Shown here one piece after another: positions 59,490 to 64,000 of a stretch of DNA of 64,000 bases. Numbering within the stretch: the first letter of the stretch is position 1; each line of letters starts with the position of its first letter. This DNA comes from Stenotrophomonas maltophilia (GTDB taxonomy: Bacteria > Pseudomonadota > Gammaproteobacteria > Xanthomonadales > Xanthomonadaceae): NCBI RefSeq assembly GCF_002205165.1, contig NZ_NIVS01000056.1, positions 29,390-93,389 of the forward strand. Direction: 5' to 3'. Below the pieces are notes generated by a model. The model was given only the letters and a program-made list of their open reading frames with translations, did no database searches and was not told the origin of the DNA. The translations under genes were made by a program, and so were the position numbers.

Positions 59490-60224
59490 TTACCTCGCTT
59501 CACGAGCCGGGCGCGACGGACGGTCACCGCGGTCGCCGCGATCGTTACGATCGTTGCGCGGGGAGTCGTCCTGCTTTTCCTGGCCAACCTGGGAGAAATC
59601 GAAGACTTCGCCCTTGTAGATCCAGACCTTGATGCCGATGATGCCGTAGGTCGTCTTGGCTTCAGCGAAGCCATAGTCGATGTCGGCACGCAGCGTATGC
59701 AGCGGCACGCGGCCTTCGCGGTACCACTCCGAACGGGCGATTTCTGCGCCGTTCAAGCGGCCACCGACGTTGACCTTGATGCCCAGGGCACCGAGGCGCA
59801 TCGCGTTGCCGACCGAGCGCTTCATCGCGCGGCGGAACATGATGCGACGCTCCAGCTGCTGCGCGATCGACTCGGCAACCAGCTGTGCGTCCAGCTCGGG
59901 TTTACGCACTTCGGTGACGTTGATGTGCGCCGGGACGCCCATCATTTCGCTCACTTCCTTGCGCAGCTTCTCGATGTCCTCACCGCGCTTGCCGATCACC
60001 ACGCCCGGACGGGCGGTGTGGATCGTCACGCGAGCGGTCTTTGCCGGACGCTCGATCAGGATCTTGCTGATGCCGGCCTGCGCAAGCTTCTTGCGCAGCA
60101 TGTCCCGCACCTTCAGGTCGGCTGCCAGATAACCAGCGAACTCGGCCTTGTTGGCGTACCACTTGGAGTTCCAGTCCTTGGAAATGCCGAGGCGGATACC
60201 AATCGGATGAACTTTATGACCCAT
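59490..60224 (-). CDS. rpsC: 30S ribosomal protein S3
   Basis: 244 aa, slightly longer than E. coli (233) owing to an Asp/Arg-rich tail ([20 protein letters not shown]). It starts [20 protein letters not shown] and has the KH-domain motif [17 protein letters not shown]. It takes part in mRNA entry and helicase activity. Confidence 0.98.
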   Translation of the reverse strand: MGHKVHPIGIRLGISKDWNSKWYANKAEFAGYLAADLKVRDMLRKKLAQAGISKILIERPAKTARVTIHTARPGVVIGKRGEDIEKLRKEVSEMMGVPAHINVTEVRKPELDAQLVAESIAQQLERRIMFRRAMKRSVGNAMRLGALGIKVNVGGRLNGAEIARSEWYREGRVPLHTLRADIDYGFAEAKTTYGIIGIKVWIYKGEVFDFSQVGQEKQDDSPRNDRNDRGDRGDRPSRPAREAR

Positions 60225-60241
60225 GGTGTTTTCCTTTCCGC

Positions 60242-60577
60242 TTACTTGCCGGCGCCCACAACCACAGTGATGTGGCTGGTGCGCTTGAGGATGCGGGTGC
60301 CGCGGCCTTTCGCCCGCGCCATGAAACGCTTCAGGGTCGGACCTTCATCTACCATGATGGTCTGTACCTTCAGCTCGTCGACGTCGGCGCCCTGGTTGTT
60401 CTCGGCGTTTGCAATAGCCGACTCCACCACCTTCTTGATCAGGTGGGCAGCCTTCTTGTCCGAGAACTTCAGCAGGTTGACCGCACGCTCGGCCGGCAGG
60501 CCACGCACCTGGTCAGCGACCAGGCGGGCTTTCTGCGCAGAGATGCGCGCGGAGCGCAGGATTGCTTTCGCTTCCAT
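60242..60577 (-). CDS. rplV: 50S ribosomal protein L22
   Basis: The ATG at 60577 ([20 protein letters not shown]) has GGAGAG 6 bases upstream and gives 111 aa. An ATG two codons earlier directly abuts the SD and is rejected. The beta-hairpin tip [20 protein letters not shown] lines the exit tunnel. Confidence 0.97.
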   Translation of the reverse strand: MEAKAILRSARISAQKARLVADQVRGLPAERAVNLLKFSDKKAAHLIKKVVESAIANAENNQGADVDELKVQTIMVDEGPTLKRFMARAKGRGTRILKRTSHITVVVGAGK

Positions 60578-60589
60578 TGTCATCTCTCC

Positions 60590-60859
60590 TTACTTGCCCG
60601 ACTTCTTGTCACCACCGTGACCCTTGAAGGTCCGGGTGATGGCAAATTCGCCGAGCTTGTGGCCGACCATGTTCTCGTTGACGAGCACCGGAACGTGGTT
60701 CTTACCGTTATGAACGGCGATGGTGACGCCTACCATTTCCGGCAGGATCATCGAACGGCGCGACCAGGTCTTGATCGGCTTCTTGCTACCCGCAGCGGCT
60801 TCCACCTTCTTGATGAGGTGGTGATCGACAAACGGGCCCTTCTTGAGTGAACGTGCCAT
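60590..60859 (-). CDS. rpsS: 30S ribosomal protein S19
   Basis: 89 aa, starting [20 protein letters not shown], with [20 protein letters not shown] and [20 protein letters not shown]. It forms the head of the 30S subunit with S13. Confidence 0.98.
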   Translation of the reverse strand: MARSLKKGPFVDHHLIKKVEAAAGSKKPIKTWSRRSMILPEMVGVTIAVHNGKNHVPVLVNENMVGHKLGEFAITRTFKGHGGDKKSGK

Positions 60860-60865
60860 GGTCGA

Positions 60866-61693
60866 TTAGCCCCTACGATCGCGGACGATGAATTGCTGGG
60901 TGCGCTTGTTATGGCGCGTCTTGTAACCCTTGGTCGGGACACCCCACGGGGTGACCGGATGCGGGTTGCCCTGGCCGGCCTTCGCCTCACCACCACCGTG
61001 CGGATGGTCAACCGGGTTCATGGCAGCACCACGAACGGTCGGGCGGACACCACGCCAGCGCTTGGCGCCAGCCTTGCCCAGCTTTTCCAGGTTGTGTTCG
61101 TCGTTACCGACTTCACCGATGGTGGCGCGGCACTCGACCGGCACCTTGCGCATTTCACCCGAGCGCAGGCGCAGGGTGGCGTAGATGCCTTCACGAGCGA
61201 CGAGCTGCACGGCAGCGCCGGCGGCACGCGCGATCTGAGCACCCTTGCCCGGCTTCAGTTCGATGCCGTGGACAGTGGTACCGACCGGGATGTTGCGCAG
61301 CGGCAGCGTGTTGCCGGTCTTGATCGGCGCATCCGAACCCGCGATCACCTGGTCACCGGCCTTCAGGCCCTTCGGTGCGATGATGTAGCGGCGCTCGCCG
61401 TCGACGTAGCACAGCAGGGCGATATGGGCGGTGCGGTTCGGATCGTATTCGATGCGTTCCACGCGCGCCGGAATGCCTTCCTTGTTGCGCTTGAAGTCGA
61501 TGACACGGTAGTGCTGCTTGTGACCACCACCCACGTGACGGGTGGTGATGCGGCCGTGGTGGTTACGACCACCGGACTTGCTCTGCGGCTCCAGCAGCGC
61601 AGCATGCGGCGCGCCTTTGTGCAGATCGGGCGTGACCACGCGCACGGCCGAACGACGGCCGGGAGAAGTGGGTTTGAATTTCATCAATGGCAT
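60866..61693 (-). CDS. rplB: 50S ribosomal protein L2
   Basis: 275 aa (E. coli 273), starting [20 protein letters not shown]. The peptidyl-transferase-centre signature [20 protein letters not shown] is present. It is essential for subunit joining and peptidyl transfer. Confidence 0.98.
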   Translation of the reverse strand: MPLMKFKPTSPGRRSAVRVVTPDLHKGAPHAALLEPQSKSGGRNHHGRITTRHVGGGHKQHYRVIDFKRNKEGIPARVERIEYDPNRTAHIALLCYVDGERRYIIAPKGLKAGDQVIAGSDAPIKTGNTLPLRNIPVGTTVHGIELKPGKGAQIARAAGAAVQLVAREGIYATLRLRSGEMRKVPVECRATIGEVGNDEHNLEKLGKAGAKRWRGVRPTVRGAAMNPVDHPHGGGEAKAGQGNPHPVTPWGVPTKGYKTRHNKRTQQFIVRDRRG

Positions 61694-61703
61694 GGGATGT
61701 ACC

Positions 61704-62003
61704 TCAGGCCTTGGCCGTTACATCGATGGACTGGCCATCGGCGAGACGCACGTACGCCTTGCGCCAATCGCCGCGGCGGCCGGTGCGGTTACGGAAGGAC
61801 TTGTTCTTGCCCTTCACGTTCAGCACGTTGACCGACTCGACCTTGACGTCGAACAGCTGCTCAACCGCGGCCTTTACATCGGCCTTGGTGGCTTCGTTCG
61901 AAACTTCGAAGACATACTGGTTGGAATGTTCCTGCAGGCGCGCGGTCTTTTCGGAGACTCGCGGAGCGCGCAGCACGCTGAAGACTTTTTCGTTGCTGCT
62001 CAT
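61704..62003 (-). CDS. rplW: 50S ribosomal protein L23
   Basis: The ATG at 62003 overlaps the rplD TGA (ATGA) and gives 99 aa; a GTG three codons upstream lies inside rpl[21 protein letters not shown] and [20 protein letters not shown] are typical. It is a docking site for trigger factor and SRP at the exit tunnel. Confidence 0.97.
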   Translation of the reverse strand: MSSNEKVFSVLRAPRVSEKTARLQEHSNQYVFEVSNEATKADVKAAVEQLFDVKVESVNVLNVKGKNKSFRNRTGRRGDWRKAYVRLADGQSIDVTAKA

Positions 62004-62605
62004 GCCAGCCACTCCTCGACCTTCTTGACCGCATCAGCGGTGATGACGACCGTGTCGGCACCGACCAGCGACACCGGGTCCAGGCCCTGCACGTCACGCA
62101 CTTCCACGTAGGGAATGTTGCGCGCCGACAGGTACAGGTGCTCGGAAGCATCTTCGGTGACGATCAGCGGACGCTTGCCCACTTCCAGGCCGGCCAGCTT
62201 GGCGATCAACGACTTGGTGTTGGTCGCTTCGACATCGAAGGACTCCACGATCGTCAGACGGCCCTGGCGGTTCAGCTCGGACAGGATCGCGCACATGGCT
62301 GCACGGTACTGCTTACGGTTGACCTTCTGCTCGAAGCTGCGCGGCTTGGCCGCGAAGGTGACACCGCCGCCGATGAAGATCGGAGCCGTCAGTGCGCCAT
62401 GACGCGCGCCGCCGCCCTTCTGCTTCTTCGACTTCTTGGTGGTACCAGCCACTTCAGAGCGAGTCTTCTGTGCCTTGGTGCCGGCGCGACCGGCGTTGCG
62501 GTAAGCAACGACGACCTGGTGAACCAGATCTTCGCTGAAATCGCGACCGAACACGGCATCGGAGACCGAGACCTTGTTGTTGCTACCCGTGATAACGAGT
62601 TCCAT
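62000..62605 (-). CDS. rplD: 50S ribosomal protein L4
   Basis: The ATG at 62605 ([20 protein letters not shown]) with GGAGAG 6 bases upstream gives 201 aa, the E. coli length. The tunnel loop has [20 protein letters not shown]. In E. coli L4 also represses the S10 operon by acting on its leader. Confidence 0.97.
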   Translation of the reverse strand: MELVITGSNNKVSVSDAVFGRDFSEDLVHQVVVAYRNAGRAGTKAQKTRSEVAGTTKKSKKQKGGGARHGALTAPIFIGGGVTFAAKPRSFEQKVNRKQYRAAMCAILSELNRQGRLTIVESFDVEATNTKSLIAKLAGLEVGKRPLIVTEDASEHLYLSARNIPYVEVRDVQGLDPVSLVGADTVVITADAVKKVEEWLA

Positions 62606-62617
62606 CGTCATCTCTCC

Positions 62618-63268
62618 TTATGCCTTGCTAGCCGGACGAACGATCACGTCACCACCCGCTGCGCCCGGAACGGCACCACGGATCGCGATCAGACCACGCT
62701 CGACATCGACCTTCACCACTTCAAGGTTCTGGGTGCTCTGCTGCACCGAACCCATGTGGCCGGACATCTTCTTACCCGGGAAAACGCGACCCGGGGTCTG
62801 GCGCTGGCCCAAGGAACCCGGCGCGCGATGCGACAGCGAGTTACCGTGGGTTGCATCGCCCATACGGAAGTTGTAGCGCTTGATGGTGCCCTGGAAGCCC
62901 TTACCCTTGGTGACACCCTGGACGTCGACCTTCTGGCCAACTTCAAAGATGTCCGCCTTGACTTCGCCGCCGACGGCGAAATCGCCGAGCTGCGCGTCTT
63001 CAACGCGGAATTCCCACAGGCCACGGCCCGCGTCGACCTTCGCCTTGGCGAAGTGACCGGCTTCCGGCTTGTTGACCAGGGCAGCGCGACGCGCGCCGAC
63101 GGTCACCTGCACGGCGCTGTAGCCGTCAGCTTCGACGGTCTTGATCTGCGCGATGCGGTTCGGGGTAGCTTCAATCAGGGTTACCGGGATGGCCTGGCCA
63201 TCTTCGGTGAACACGCGGCTCATGCCAGCCTTGCGGCCCACGAAGCCCAACGAATATTTCTTCGTCAT
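62618..63268 (-). CDS. rplC: 50S ribosomal protein L3
   Basis: 216 aa (E. coli 209), starting [20 protein letters not shown], with [20 protein letters not shown] and [16 protein letters not shown]. The conserved Gln that is methylated in E. coli lies in [11 protein letters not shown]. Confidence 0.98.
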   Translation of the reverse strand: MTKKYSLGFVGRKAGMSRVFTEDGQAIPVTLIEATPNRIAQIKTVEADGYSAVQVTVGARRAALVNKPEAGHFAKAKVDAGRGLWEFRVEDAQLGDFAVGGEVKADIFEVGQKVDVQGVTKGKGFQGTIKRYNFRMGDATHGNSLSHRAPGSLGQRQTPGRVFPGKKMSGHMGSVQQSTQNLEVVKVDVERGLIAIRGAVPGAAGGDVIVRPASKA

Positions 63269-63279
63269 GGTCGTAGTCC

Positions 63280-63591
63280 TCAGGTCAGCTTGATCTGAAC
63301 GTCGACGCCGGCAGCCAGTTCGAGCTTCATCAGCGCGTCCACGGTCTTGTCGTTCGGGTCAACGATATCGAGCACGCGCTTATGCGTGCGGGTCTCGTAC
63401 TGGTCACGCGCGTCTTTGTCGACGTGCGGCGAGACGAGAATGGTGTAACGCTCGATCTTGGTCGGCAGGGGGATCGGGCCACGCACTTGCGCGCCGGTCC
63501 GCTTTGCCGTTTCTACGATCTCGCTGGCCGAACGGTCGATCAAACGATGATCGAACGCCTTCAGCCGAATCCGGATCTTTTGGTCCGCCAT
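63280..63591 (-). CDS. rpsJ: 30S ribosomal protein S10
   Basis: The ATG at 63591 ([20 protein letters not shown]) gives 103 aa, as in E. coli; the upstream in-frame extension crosses a leader hairpin. [20 protein letters not shown] is conserved. It is the first gene of the S10 operon and also a transcription antitermination factor (NusE). Confidence 0.98.
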   Translation of the reverse strand: MADQKIRIRLKAFDHRLIDRSASEIVETAKRTGAQVRGPIPLPTKIERYTILVSPHVDKDARDQYETRTHKRVLDIVDPNDKTVDALMKLELAAGVDVQIKLT

Positions 63592-63621
63592 GACGGTGGG
63601 TTCCTTCGTTAAAAGAGCGAC

Positions 63622-63648
63622 GGACAAGGCCTCTGGGTTGCCTTGTCC
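63622..63648 (-). promoter_or_regulatory. Leader hairpin upstream of rpsJ (possible attenuator)
   Basis: On the minus strand GGACAAGGC and GCCTTGTCC form a perfect 9 bp stem; GTCGCTCTTTT follows, about 30 bases before the rpsJ start. Its position resembles the E. coli S10 leader that responds to L4, but the structure is not otherwise comparable. Confidence 0.5.
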
Positions 63649-63755
63649 CATGAATATCCTGAATGCAGACGCCGCACATTCCTGCGCGGCGACAAGATCT
63701 TTCCGTAGACCTCAAAAATCGAGGCAGACCGGTTTCCCGATCTGCCCAGACAAAA

Positions 63756-63785
63756 AGTATAGCGCGCATACAAGTTGGCAGTCAA
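63756..63785 (-). promoter_or_regulatory. S10 operon promoter
   Basis: On the minus strand TTGACT (63780-63785) and TATACT (63756-63761) are separated by 18 bases. The expected transcript start is near 63749, giving a leader of about 158 nt before rpsJ. Confidence 0.8.
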
Positions 63786-63877
63786 CAGGGGTACTGTTGA
63801 CAAAGCCTGAATGGCGCGACCCTTCCTGGTCTGGGGAACACGAGGAGCATCCTGCGCCTCTTTTCCCATTTGGTTAC

Positions 63878-63909
63878 GCCCCGATGCCCTACCCAGGCAA
63901 CATCGGGGC
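63878..63909 (-). terminator. Hairpin after tuf (possible terminator)
   Basis: GCCCCGATG and CATCGGGGC form a perfect 9 bp stem with a 14-base loop, 15 bases after the tuf stop on the minus strand. No T-run follows. Confidence 0.45.
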
Positions 63910-63924
63910 GCAGATTCTAGCAGA

Positions 63925-64000
63925 TTACTCGAGGATCTTGGAGACCACGCCGGCGCCGACGGTACGACCGCCTTCACGGATGGCGAAGCGCAGACCTTCG
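63925..64000 (-). CDS. tuf: Elongation factor Tu, C-terminal end (partial)
   Basis: The last 25 codons before the edge encode EGLRFAIREGGRTVGAGVVS and KILE, the invariant C-terminus of EF-Tu, ending in TAA at 63925. The rest lies outside the window. The order tuf-rpsJ matches the str-S10 arrangement. Confidence 0.96.
   Translation of the reverse strand, partial: EGLRFAIREGGRTVGAGVVSKILE

Larger units (their letters stand above)
63592..63924. other. tuf-rpsJ intergenic region (S10 leader)
   Basis: These 333 bases contain the hairpin at 63622-63648, another stem CGCCGC...GCGGCG at about 63670-63691, the promoter at 63756-63785 and a hairpin following tuf at 63878-63909. No gene is visible. 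Confidence 0.7.

Overview
The window reads as a high-GC gammaproteobacterial chromosome of the Xanthomonadaceae, most likely Stenotrophomonas. Three things point there: several GTAG-headed palindromic repeats of the kind described in S. maltophilia; a peptide amidase whose catalytic residues line up with the S. maltophilia enzyme; and an S46 dipeptidyl peptidase whose triad fits Pseudoxanthomonas DAP BII with a constant two-residue offset. No rRNA or tRNA gene was seen.

Layout. Positions 1-6,424 hold a minus-strand cluster (folC, SPOR/dedD-like, cvpA, purF, a DUF455 protein) and a histidine phosphatase. Positions 6,743-22,601 are core genes: S46 peptidase, tdh and kbl (threonine catabolism, split by an opposing torF porin gene), two small exported proteins sharing a C-terminal motif on either side of a pseudouridine synthase, ompA, an MDR oxidoreductase, a YitT-type membrane protein, a 2,4-dienoyl-CoA reductase, a SleB-like hydrolase, a glutathione S-transferase and a SUFU-domain protein. 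Positions 35,367-48,900 are core again: prpE-like ligase, mdh, ppiB, typA, peptide amidase, MscS channel, class II DAHP synthase, TonB-dependent receptor, dsbB. Positions 49,362-64,000 are the alpha, spc and S10 ribosomal operons from rplQ back to rpsJ, all on the minus strand, with the 3' end of tuf at the window edge.

The accessory part is 23,169-35,366, visibly richer in AT and with every gene on the minus strand. It is an array of displaced RHS polymorphic-toxin modules without any full-length rhs gene. Four near-identical RHS core fragments are each joined, mostly after a DPDGR motif, to a different C-terminal tip, and each tip is followed at once by a small gene that is probably its immunity gene. 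One tip carries a metzincin-like HExxHxxGxxD motif and is followed by an exported protein. Between these lie further small immunity-like genes (DUF4262, DUF4279, DUF416 and unassigned families). Several still carry the last 15-60 codons of a lost toxin just upstream, overlapping the immunity start by one or a few bases. Part of the array is duplicated (about 24.2-25.3 kb and 31.8-32.9 kb), and two paralogous lipoproteins lie near its two ends.

The most notable observations are the orphan RHS toxin/immunity archive, the metalloprotease-like tip, the HNH/DUF4262 and deaminase-like/DUF416 pairings, and a terminator-like hairpin inside the spc operon between rpsN and rpsH.
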